Origin: RGIG5612 sp963599255
Lineage (GTDB): Bacteria; Bacillota; Clostridia; Lachnospirales; Lachnospiraceae
NCBI GenBank assembly: GCA_963599255.1
Contig: CAVBWS010000030.1
Location: 1-24,435, forward strand
Direction of reading: 5' to 3'
Length of the DNA: 24,435 nucleotides
Made by a program: the position numbers and the translations under genes. The first letter of the stretch is position 1, and each line of letters opens with the position of its first letter. The notes beneath the pieces were generated by a model. The model saw nothing but the letters and a program-made list of their open reading frames with translations, made no database searches and was not told the origin of the DNA. Positions 14,781 to 21,756 of this stretch are shown piece after piece.

Positions 14781-15693
14781 AGAACTTAAGAATCGCCTTA
14801 TAAACAGCATTGATCTGTCGAAAAACATAAGCGATGAAGAACTGAATGAGACGATTACCGAAATGGTGATAAATGAATATCATGACAAGGCATCGTTGAA
14901 AGAAAAAATGCGTATAAGCAGAGAACTTTTTAATGCTATAAGGGGTCTTGATGTTCTTCAGGAGATCCTTGATGACGATGAGGTTACGGAGATCATGATC
15001 AATGGCTGTGACAGCATTTTTATTGAAAAAGACGGAAGATTATTCAAATATAACGGACATTTTTCGTCAGAAGAAAAACTCAGGGACGTGATACAAACGA
15101 TCGCAGCAAGGGCTAATAAAAGAGTAAATGAATCGTCACCTATATTAGATACAAGGTTATATGACGGTTCACGAGTAAATATTGTACTTAATCCGATCTC
15201 AATATCAGGGGCGGCGGTTACCATAAGAAAATTCCCGAAGGACTCCATTACCATGGATAAGTTGATACAGTTAGGATCCATCACCCGGGAAGCGGTGCAG
15301 TTTTTAAAAGACCTGGTAGAGAACGGATATAATATTTTTATCAGCGGCGGCACGGGTTCCGGCAAAACAACATTTCTTAATGCATTGTCTAACTTTATTC
15401 CGCCGGATGAGAGAATAATTACGATAGAAGACTCAGCGGAGCTGAAGATTGAACATATAGATAATCTCGTAAGCCTTGAATGCAGACAGGCCAATGTTGA
15501 AGGGGAAAATGCAATAACAATAAGAGACCTGATAAGGACCTCACTCAGGATGAGGCCCAGCAGGATCATCGTAGGAGAAGTAAGAGGCGCAGAGGCTCTT
15601 GATATGCTGCAGGCTATGAATACGGGGCATCTTGGATTCCCTTCTTTCCAACACTGTCTCCATCAGAAAAAACACTTAATTTTTGCTTCTTAA
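14767..15693 (+). pseudogene. tadA: TadA/CpaF secretion ATPase, interrupted by a mobile element
   Basis: The type II/IV secretion ATPase that powers Tad/Flp pili. It starts at TTG 14767 with GGAGGT five bases upstream. Present are the N-terminal domain with LDVLQEILDDDEVTEIMING, Walker A GGTGSGKTT (194-202), the acidic region around IEDSAEL (220-226), and Walker B RIIVGEVRG (266-274). After AMNTGH (residue 288, base 15630) the normal continuation (a DGS and T-x-HANS type region plus about 100 residues) is replaced by 20 unrelated residues from the element. The ATPase lacks its C-terminal lobe and is probably non-functional unless the element excises. Confidence 0.88.
15614..15631. other. Left attachment junction of the element in tadA
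   Basis: Homology to TadA ends at the MNTGH codons (15616-15630) while the leftward recombinase ORF reads through the same bases to its stop at 15614. The crossover core must therefore lie in or just beside this stretch. The matching right junction, which should restore the tadA 3' part, is not in the window. Confidence 0.65.
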
Positions 15694-17263
15694 CTGTTAT
15701 TTTTTGCCCTGATTTAAAGGTTATATCAATGTCGCCGCTTGCTGGTAATTCAATCCTATCGATATAGTTCAGGATGCGGTCACGATCGATAGTTGTGAAA
15801 TTACGAAGTTCAGCTATTGCGGATTTAATTTCAGCAATCTTATCAGTCACATAGGAAGAACTTAATTTGTTGGATTCTTTGTTCTTTATGCTATTGGTAA
15901 GATTGTCAATTTCATCAGTAATAATGTTGATTTTGGACTTTATACGTTTCTGGGCTACATCTGTGAGTCCACCTTCTGCAAGCTGATCAATCAGATTGTC
16001 AATTTGATTTTCTTTGGATGTTTTCTGCTTTTTTAAACAGTCAATTTCATCCCCATTGTTTTGAGAGGCTTCTACACATTCAATGAGAATTGCTTCAAGA
16101 GAAGACAAAACCTCACTCTGTTGTTCAACAATCTGTTTAAGTGACATACGAGTGATTTCTTCCATATCAGCTTCATCAATGCGATGAACTGGATTAGGAC
16201 AATCCAGATGTCCTTTAATATGGTAGATTGGGTGTGATTTCTTTCTATCTGCATATCCAAATTGATAAGGCTTGCCACAGATAGGACAAAAAATTTTGCC
16301 TGCATAAAGGTGCAAACCTTGAAAACGTGCCTGAACAGCCTTTTTGTCGGGCTTTTCATAAACTGTTATTCTTGAACGGTGAATCCTCTGAGCCATTTCA
16401 AAAAGGTCGGTATCTACTATCTGAAGATCCGGACGTTCGCATAATACCCACTGTTCCTTAGGAAGTTTTATGCGCTTTGACTTAGTATGACCAGTACCAA
16501 GCTTGGATGTGAGTTTGTTGATGTAAAATTTTCCGATATATCTTTCGTCTTTGATGATGTTAGAAATCGTACGCTTGCAGATATTGATACCTTCAGCCAT
16601 CAATGCTCTATGAATGGAAGAAGGTGTGCTGTTACGATATACATAGTCTTCAAAAATCCTACAGACAATTTCAGCCTGATCCTCATTGATGGTGATAGTC
16701 TTATCTTCATGGTGCCAGTCATAACCATAGGAACAGTCCTTGGCGCTGAGTTCTTTCTTTTTACAGCGGAGTTCCTGGGTTTTTCTAGCGTTAATGCTTT
16801 GCTGCTTAACGAATAGGGCATCCATTGCGTATTTGATACTGTGAAGAAGCCCCGAGTTCATATCTTCAAAGTCATGGACTTGTCCGTCTTCCAAAGTAAG
16901 AACCGTGGCTTCATGTTCAATCAGCATACTGTTAAGATGAAGGGAGTTCAGTTCATCACGATTAAGTCGTGAAAGAGATTTGGTGATGATAAGATCAAAC
17001 TCATCCATAGATAACTGTTTAAGCATTTCATTGTACTGAGGTCTGGTAAAGTCGTTTTTACCAGAGATACCGTCATCAATATAGGTATCAATCAGCTTTA
17101 CGTTGGGATGATTTGCTAAATATCCTTGTGCAAGAGCAACCTGATTAGAGCATGATTCCTTTTGCCCTTCGTTGTCAGTTGATACTCTGGCATAAATGAC
17201 TGCACGAACCATATCGGTACTGCCTGTCTGTAGTTTTTGTTTCAACTCTTCTGCATAACTCAT
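15614..17263 (-). CDS. Large serine recombinase (site-specific integrase)
   Basis: A 549-residue protein. The catalytic resolvase domain occupies residues 18-165 with YARVSTD and nucleophile S28, DDGISGKNDFTRPQ and KSLSRLNRD. The recombinase DNA-binding domain follows at about 170-300. A zinc ribbon has C326-x2-C329 and C355, and a long coiled coil spans about 385-480, as in large integrases. The last five codons before the stop (DAPYS) are read from tadA DNA, so the C-terminus changes between integrated and excised states. The start overlaps the stop of the next upstream gene by four bases. It is the likely enzyme that inserted the element here. Confidence 0.9.
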   Translation of the reverse strand: MSYAEELKQKLQTGSTDMVRAVIYARVSTDNEGQKESCSNQVALAQGYLANHPNVKLIDTYIDDGISGKNDFTRPQYNEMLKQLSMDEFDLIITKSLSRLNRDELNSLHLNSMLIEHEATVLTLEDGQVHDFEDMNSGLLHSIKYAMDALFVKQQSINARKTQELRCKKKELSAKDCSYGYDWHHEDKTITINEDQAEIVCRIFEDYVYRNSTPSSIHRALMAEGINICKRTISNIIKDERYIGKFYINKLTSKLGTGHTKSKRIKLPKEQWVLCERPDLQIVDTDLFEMAQRIHRSRITVYEKPDKKAVQARFQGLHLYAGKIFCPICGKPYQFGYADRKKSHPIYHIKGHLDCPNPVHRIDEADMEEITRMSLKQIVEQQSEVLSSLEAILIECVEASQNNGDEIDCLKKQKTSKENQIDNLIDQLAEGGLTDVAQKRIKSKINIITDEIDNLTNSIKNKESNKLSSSYVTDKIAEIKSAIAELRNFTTIDRDRILNYIDRIELPASGDIDITFKSGQKITVKKQKLSVFSDGDSVGKKGIQDAPYS

Positions 17264-17943
17264 AAGTTCCTCCTGTATTTTAAAAAGCCTTCTTGTAGCG
17301 AATATATGTCTAATTGGAGCTGTTCCCGAATCTTACAAAAGTTCGCCGTTCTCCAGTGAACGTCATTCAGGTTATGGACAAGGAGCATGTCGTATTTATC
17401 TCTGTTTGCAATCAGTTCCTTTAGCTGTATCTGTTCACAATCCTTCTGGTGAAGGCTTTCATCGTAGTATTGGTCTAGCACAGTCCAATTTGTTTTCTTA
17501 TCTGTAAAAAGTGTGAATATATCATTTTTTACTGGGATAACCTCTTTCATTTCGTTGAGAGTGCCGAATTGGCATGTGTATGTAGCCACAAGGAGAGGTT
17601 TATCAAATGGGGCATCCTCCCAAGTAAAGATTCCGTTTTCGATGGAATATATCTGTAAACCTTTGTCTCGGAGTTGGTGCATAACGCCGAGGCATTTACC
17701 TGTATTCTTTGCTATGTGGTAGAAGTCCTTGGTAACAAGGGCATCGTACTGGTTGATGTTGGCAAGGAAGCGATCGAATTCAGTCCGTTCGGATCTTTTA
17801 AGGCTCATGTCACAGTAGATGTCAGTAGCCTCAAGACCTACAGATTCAGCGTATGTCTTGAGGTCTTCCAGCTGGTCTTTGTAAATCTTGGGCCTTAGTT
17901 TACTTTCATTTGTAAAGTGATAGATTGCTGCCTTAGGTTTCAT
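17260..17943 (-). CDS. Tandem degenerate resolvase-like protein (catalytically dead)
   Basis: A 227-residue protein. Residues 3-105 align by eye with a serine recombinase catalytic domain (AAIYHFTNES, KDQLEDLKTYAESVGL, IYCDMSLKRSERTEFDRFL, YDALVTKDFYHIAKNTG), but the YxRVS nucleophile segment is YHFTNES and the RLxR Arg motif is missing. Residues 140-220 repeat the pattern in weaker form (IFTLFTDKKTNW, VLDQYYDES, YDMLLVHNLNDVHWRT, LDIYSLQEG). There is no DNA-binding tail. It overlaps the recombinase start by ATGA, so the two are probably made together. A regulatory partner or directionality factor is an inference. Confidence 0.75.
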   Translation of the reverse strand: MKPKAAIYHFTNESKLRPKIYKDQLEDLKTYAESVGLEATDIYCDMSLKRSERTEFDRFLANINQYDALVTKDFYHIAKNTGKCLGVMHQLRDKGLQIYSIENGIFTWEDAPFDKPLLVATYTCQFGTLNEMKEVIPVKNDIFTLFTDKKTNWTVLDQYYDESLHQKDCEQIQLKELIANRDKYDMLLVHNLNDVHWRTANFCKIREQLQLDIYSLQEGFLKYRRNL

Positions 17944-18031
17944 TCTTGTGTTTAAACTCCTTGATAAATTCTTTTATTGCCTCATATGGTGTAAGATTCG
18001 TTACTTCACACATATCTTTGTGGTCTAGCAT
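17933..18031 (-). CDS. Tiny ORF upstream of the resolvase-like gene
   Basis: 32 codons, MLDHKDMCEVTNLTPYEAIK then EFIKEFKHKNET, ending 11 bases inside the next gene. The overlap and protein-like composition (an amphipathic helix at the C-terminal half) suggest a real gene in the recombinase operon. The ribosome binding site is poor (GAAGAA), so the call is tentative. No family was recognised. Confidence 0.4.
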   Translation of the reverse strand: MLDHKDMCEVTNLTPYEAIKEFIKEFKHKNET

Positions 18032-18177
18032 TTCTTCTTTAACTCTGTGATTGTGTCGTTATTTTTTGATTTTTAGCTAATTTCTTTCAGAATATGGTTA
18101 ACAAATTTTAATGTATAGTGCGACATCGGATTGCCTGGGAACGCTTGGCTCAGAAAAAAACGATTGTTAAGCTATCC

Positions 18178-18199
18178 GAGGTCAGTTTTAAATGACCTC
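18178..18199. terminator. Hairpin at the end of the small SHOCT-like gene
   Basis: GAGGTCA and TGACCTC pair perfectly over seven bases around an eight-base A/T loop. A short T-rich stretch on the plus-strand side makes it a possible terminator for either direction, though weak. Confidence 0.4.
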
Positions 18200-18304
18200 A
18201 ATTTTCTGTATTGCTCTGTCATAGATGTCTTTATCAATGACATTTGTGCGGAGTAAGTCATTAAGTATTAAAATATGTAATGAGATGTTTATGTTTTCTT
18301 GCAT
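18188..18304 (-). CDS. Small SHOCT-like protein
   Basis: 38 codons (MQENINISLHILILNDLLRT, then NVIDKDIYDRAIQKIEVI). The strong AAAGGAGAGGGAG ribosome binding region just upstream of ATG 18304 makes translation very likely. The C-terminal pattern LLRTNVIDKDIYDRAIQKIE resembles the short SHOCT helix pair (leucines, an Ile before a D/E turn, then Y and A), which often occurs in small genes next to recombinases in Firmicutes elements. Function unknown. A hairpin, GAGGTCA/TGACCTC, overlaps its end at 18178-18199. Confidence 0.6.
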   Translation of the reverse strand: MQENINISLHILILNDLLRTNVIDKDIYDRAIQKIEVI

Positions 18305-18530
18305 GATGCTCTCCCTCTCCTTTTAGATGTTTAATGAACTTATTTTTTTGGTATCCTTAATAATTTACCAGCCTTAATTTTTTGTAATTTCACTAGATTT
18401 AATAAAATTTCTTATGGTATTAGTTGTTAGGCTAAAAAATTACATCGATTTCCTCCACACCTATAATCGGTTGGTAGTTTTCTAAATAACCTTTCATGAT
18501 TAATTCTTAATTTTAAGAAACTAATTATTT

Positions 18531-18574
18531 AAAATTCTTGCACAAGCACAAATATGTGCTTGTGCAAGAATTTT
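18531..18574. repeat. Perfect 20-bp inverted repeat, operator-like
   Basis: AAAATTCTTGCACAAGCACA (18531-18550) and its exact reverse complement (18555-18574) flank AATA. The core AAGCACAAATATGTGCT recurs with one change at 18596-18612. Either an XRE operator or a bidirectional terminator. Confidence 0.75.
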
Positions 18575-18595
18575 ACCACCTTAAAAGAGCTTGCC

Positions 18596-18612
18596 AAGCG
18601 CAAATATGTGCT
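18596..18612. promoter_or_regulatory. Second operator-like site
   Basis: AAGCGCAAATATGTGCT matches 16 of 17 bases of the core at 18544-18560. The sites are 52 bases apart, about five helical turns, so bound proteins would face the same side. It lies 130 bases before the XRE gene, the obvious candidate binder. Confidence 0.55.
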
Positions 18613-18741
18613 CTGGATAAACTTTTTGTTCTTTTTAAGCCTTTTTGTGTACTCCCTTTTCTTTATGTAAGTGATTTTTCGTGGTAAAATTGTCTTACAT
18701 TTATAGTATGTGTTTTTTTATAAAAAAATGGTGATTAATGC

Positions 18742-19363
18742 ATGATTATGTTGAATAGCTCATTTGGACAGGATCCAATGGATTTTAACGATGAAACTTC
18801 AGCTTCTCGTATAGGAAGTAGAATAAGAAAAATCAGAACAGAGCGGGGGCTATCTCAGGCAGAACTTGGAGAAATGGTTGGTCTTACAGCTGATAGAATA
18901 CAAAAGTATGAAAATGGTGTCAGAAAACCAAAGACAGTTTTACTTAAACAGATTGCTACAACGCTTGGTGTAAGTACGCTTGCTTTAGTAGATCCGAATA
19001 CAACAAGCTATATTGGTGCTTTATATGCTATGTTTGAACTGGAAGAACATTTCAATGCCAGGATAGAACAAATTGGAGAAGGTCATTCCCGTGCTATGTG
19101 TTTGATGGTCGATTTTGGGGATGAGCTATATAATTACATGAAGGAATGGGAAAAGGTTTATAGACAGACAAAGACCGAGTTAGAGGCTGCTTCATCTGAA
19201 AAGGAGAAAGCAGAAATCAAGAAGTTTTACCATAATTGGGAATGGAATTTTCCTCAGGGTACTGTTTGATCGAACTTCTAAGGAAATGCTGAGGATTTGT
19301 TTGAAAAATAAGATTGAAGATCAGCAAGAATCTTATAATAAATTAGATAACGATAATGAATAA
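18742..19363 (+). CDS. XRE-family regulator, C-terminus probably frameshifted
   Basis: The open frame runs to 19269 (175 residues). Residues 21-80 are an XRE HTH (IGSRIRKIRTERGLSQAELG, TADRIQKYENGVRKPK), followed by a helical domain. After FPQGTV the frame stops, but removing one T from the TTT at 19265-19267 would give FPQGTVDRTSKEMLRICLKN and continue to a TAA at 19361-19363, about 31 further residues of plausible helix. A one-base insertion is the simplest reading; the sequence after it may otherwise be a separate 25-codon ORF. It is the likely repressor for the palindromes upstream. Both ATG 18742 and ATG 18748 are possible starts. Confidence 0.72.
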
Positions 19364-19637
19364 AATATAAAACTAAGCGGCTGCCTTTGTTATCCACGAC
19401 TGCCGCTAGAAAACGCATCAAGTGCCGTTGAGGTGCGCAGAATGCATATTTTTTGTTTCTTTATAAGTAGTAAGTTCGTTTTGGTTTCTTTAAATGAAAA
19501 AAAGGTAAAAGGTGAAGCAGGATGAATGGTGAAGAAGCCTTCCTTGAGAGTCAGACATGAATACGCTATACCAATTCAGCGAACGCAGAATTCAATTCAG
19601 CAGTTACTGATCACGAAACAGAAAAGCGGATTAGACT
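19364..19637 (+). other. Gap between the XRE regulator and the restriction-modification genes
   Basis: Hairpins AGCGGC/GCCGCT (about 19377-19409) and CGCATCAA/TTGA-GG-TGCG (about 19419-19442), followed by six T near 19450, may end the XRE transcript. Two overlapping mini-ORFs, 19522-19560 (MNGEEAFLESQT) and 19557-19610 (MNTLYQFSERRIQFSSY), precede the small HTH gene. They may be leader peptides or gene debris. Confidence 0.4.
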
Positions 19638-19871
19638 ATGAACACTATGACGGTTAGCTATAAAAAGCTGTGGAAGTTATTAATTGATAGAGATATGAAG
19701 AAAAAAGATTTGTGTGCTACAGCCGGAATTAGTCATGCATCTATGGCTAAGCTTGGAAAAAATGAGAATGTAACAACAGATGTATTGGTAAAAATAAGTA
19801 TAGCATTGAATTGTGATATTGGGGAAATCATGGAAGTAGTTCCAGATAATGAAGGAGGCAAGCTGTCATGA
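19638..19871 (+). CDS. Small HTH regulator of the restriction-modification operon
   Basis: A 77-residue Cro/CI-type HTH protein (VSYKKLWKLLIDRDMKKKDL, ATAGISHASMAKLGKNENVT, then CDIGEIMEVVPD). Its stop overlaps the methyltransferase start by ATGA, so the two are co-translated. In size and place it resembles the controller (C) proteins of type II restriction-modification systems, though this YozG-like HTH also occurs alone in Firmicutes. M1 at 19638 or M4 at 19647 could be the true start. Confidence 0.8.
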   Translation: MNTMTVSYKKLWKLLIDRDMKKKDLCATAGISHASMAKLGKNENVTTDVLVKISIALNCDIGEIMEVVPDNEGGKLS

Positions 19872-21748
19872 GTTTCCATGATTTGAACAAAGTTGGATTA
19901 TCTCCAACAAAACCAATTTTGAAATGGGCGGGAGGAAAGACTCAGATGTTGGGTGAGTTGCTTCCTAAAATTCCGGATTCATACGGAAGATATATCGAGC
20001 CATTTATAGGTGGAGGTGCAATGTTTTTTGCTGTGCAACCAGAGAATGGACTGATTGCAGATAGCAATCCAGAATTAATTAACATGTACAAAGAAGTTGC
20101 GGAACATGTTAATCAGGTTATAAAAATTCTTGAGAAATATCAAAATACTTCAGAAATGTTTTATGAAGTTCGAAGCCTTAACTGGCAAGAATTACCGAAA
20201 GAAGAGGCAGCGGCAAGAACAATATATTTGAATAAAACCTGTTTTAATGGTCTTTACAGAGTTAATAGAAAAGGGGAATTTAATTCACCGTTTGGGAGAT
20301 ATAAGAATCCTAAAATATGTGATGTTGATGGTCTACACGCTGCATCGGAGCTTTTAAAAAGGACTGAGATTGTTTGTGGGGATTATCTGCAAGTTTTGGA
20401 CAGATATGCAAAAGAAAATGATTTTATATTCTTAGATCCACCGTATCTTCCTATATCTGAAAACTCAGATTTTAAAAGATATACAAAAGAACAATTTTAT
20501 GAGAAAGATCATGAAGAATTAGCAAATATGGTGCATAAACTGCACAGCATGGGGTGTTACATTGTTTTGACTAATTCAAATCATCCGTTGGTTCATGAAT
20601 TGTATTCCGACTATCAAATTGAGGTTGTTCAGACGAAGAGACATATTTCATGTAATGGAAATACTAGAAGAGGAGAGGATATTATTGTTACAGCGTTGCC
20701 AGAAAAAAATAATATGTTATCTGCCGCAAATCAGGTAGCAATGTATCCGCCGACAAGGTTTATGGGTTCGAAGAGAAAACTTCTTGATGATATATGGAAG
20801 ATCGCTTCAGGATTCGAATTTAATACTGTTATTGATTTGTTTTCGGGTTCTGGAATTGTGGGATACATGTTTAAGGCGCATGGTAAACAGGTGCTGAGTA
20901 ATGATTATATGTCTATGTCAGCTATGTTCACAAAGGCAATGGTAGAAAATAATACTACAACATTGTCGCTTGATGAGGCAAAAGCACTTCTTAATCCTAC
21001 AGAAAATAATGATCATTTTGTCACTGAAAAATTTAAAGATTTGTATTTTACTGATGAGGAAAATGATGTAATAGATACGTTGAGAGCCAATATCTCAAAT
21101 ATGGAGGATGAATACAAAAAAGCTATAGCGTTGACTTCGTTAATTAGAGCGTGCACAAAAAAGAGACCTAGAGGAATTTTTACATATACAGGACATCGGT
21201 ATGATGATGGAAGAAAAGATTTACAGAAAACGATGGAACAGCAATTTTTAGAAGCTGTAGAACTGGTCAATTCAGCAGTTTTTAATAATGGAAAAACAAA
21301 TAGATCTGTAAATGGAGATGCACTTGAACTAGAAGCTGATAAAGCTGATTTAGTATATATAGATCCTCCATATTATTCACCTTTATCAGACAATGAATAT
21401 GTCAGAAGATATCATTTTGTCGAAGGTTTAGCACGGGAATGGAAAGGTGTAGAAATACAGGAACATACAAAAACTAAAAAGTTCAAGTCCTATCCAACTC
21501 CATTTTCAACGAAGAACGGAGCTGCAGAGGCATTTGATAAATTATTTAAAAAATATAAAGATAGCATATTGATTGTTTCATATTCATCGAATAGCCTTCC
21601 TAATCAAGAAGAGATGGTAGAAACTATGAGGAGATACAAGAAACATGTAGATGTGATTCCTGTTGACTATACATATTCGTTCGGAAATCAAGGGAATGCA
21701 AAGACACATCGAAATAATGTTCAAGAATATTTCTTTGTTGGGTATTGA
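19868..21748 (+). CDS. Fused double DNA adenine methyltransferase (type IIS)
   Basis: A 626-residue protein with two D12-class (Dam-like) N6-adenine methyltransferases. First unit, residues 14-277: WAGGK (20-24), EPFIGGG (44-50), DPPY (190-193). Second unit, about 293-626: RFMGSKRK (297-303), DLFSGSG (323-329), DPPY (499-502). Both have SAM-binding and catalytic motifs, so both should be active. Two methyltransferases in one chain suit an asymmetric site, where each strand needs its own enzyme. GGAGG nine bases before ATG 19868 marks the start. The nuclease follows eight bases after the stop. Confidence 0.92.
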   Translation: MSFHDLNKVGLSPTKPILKWAGGKTQMLGELLPKIPDSYGRYIEPFIGGGAMFFAVQPENGLIADSNPELINMYKEVAEHVNQVIKILEKYQNTSEMFYEVRSLNWQELPKEEAAARTIYLNKTCFNGLYRVNRKGEFNSPFGRYKNPKICDVDGLHAASELLKRTEIVCGDYLQVLDRYAKENDFIFLDPPYLPISENSDFKRYTKEQFYEKDHEELANMVHKLHSMGCYIVLTNSNHPLVHELYSDYQIEVVQTKRHISCNGNTRRGEDIIVTALPEKNNMLSAANQVAMYPPTRFMGSKRKLLDDIWKIASGFEFNTVIDLFSGSGIVGYMFKAHGKQVLSNDYMSMSAMFTKAMVENNTTTLSLDEAKALLNPTENNDHFVTEKFKDLYFTDEENDVIDTLRANISNMEDEYKKAIALTSLIRACTKKRPRGIFTYTGHRYDDGRKDLQKTMEQQFLEAVELVNSAVFNNGKTNRSVNGDALELEADKADLVYIDPPYYSPLSDNEYVRRYHFVEGLAREWKGVEIQEHTKTKKFKSYPTPFSTKNGAAEAFDKLFKKYKDSILIVSYSSNSLPNQEEMVETMRRYKKHVDVIPVDYTYSFGNQGNAKTHRNNVQEYFFVGY

Positions 21749-21756
21749 GGTGAAAG

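Larger units (their letters stand above)
18305..18741. promoter_or_regulatory. A+T-rich control region between leftward and rightward genes of the element
   Basis: No gene is seen. It separates the leftward recombinase operon from the rightward XRE gene and holds three palindromes: TTCTTAA-TT-TTAAGAA at 18504-18519 and two related sites at 18531-18574 and 18596-18612. It therefore probably contains the divergent promoters and operators that choose between element maintenance and recombination, but no promoter can be placed with confidence. Confidence 0.55.

Noticed and set aside
14958..15569. 203-codon minus-strand ORF opposite tadA
   Set aside because: Shadow of a clear ATPase gene; composition is typical of reverse-frame reading.
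18119..18196. Plus-strand 25-codon GTG ORF (VRHRIAWERLAQKK...)
   Set aside because: No ribosome binding site, short, and it overlaps the small minus-strand gene; possibly a remnant.
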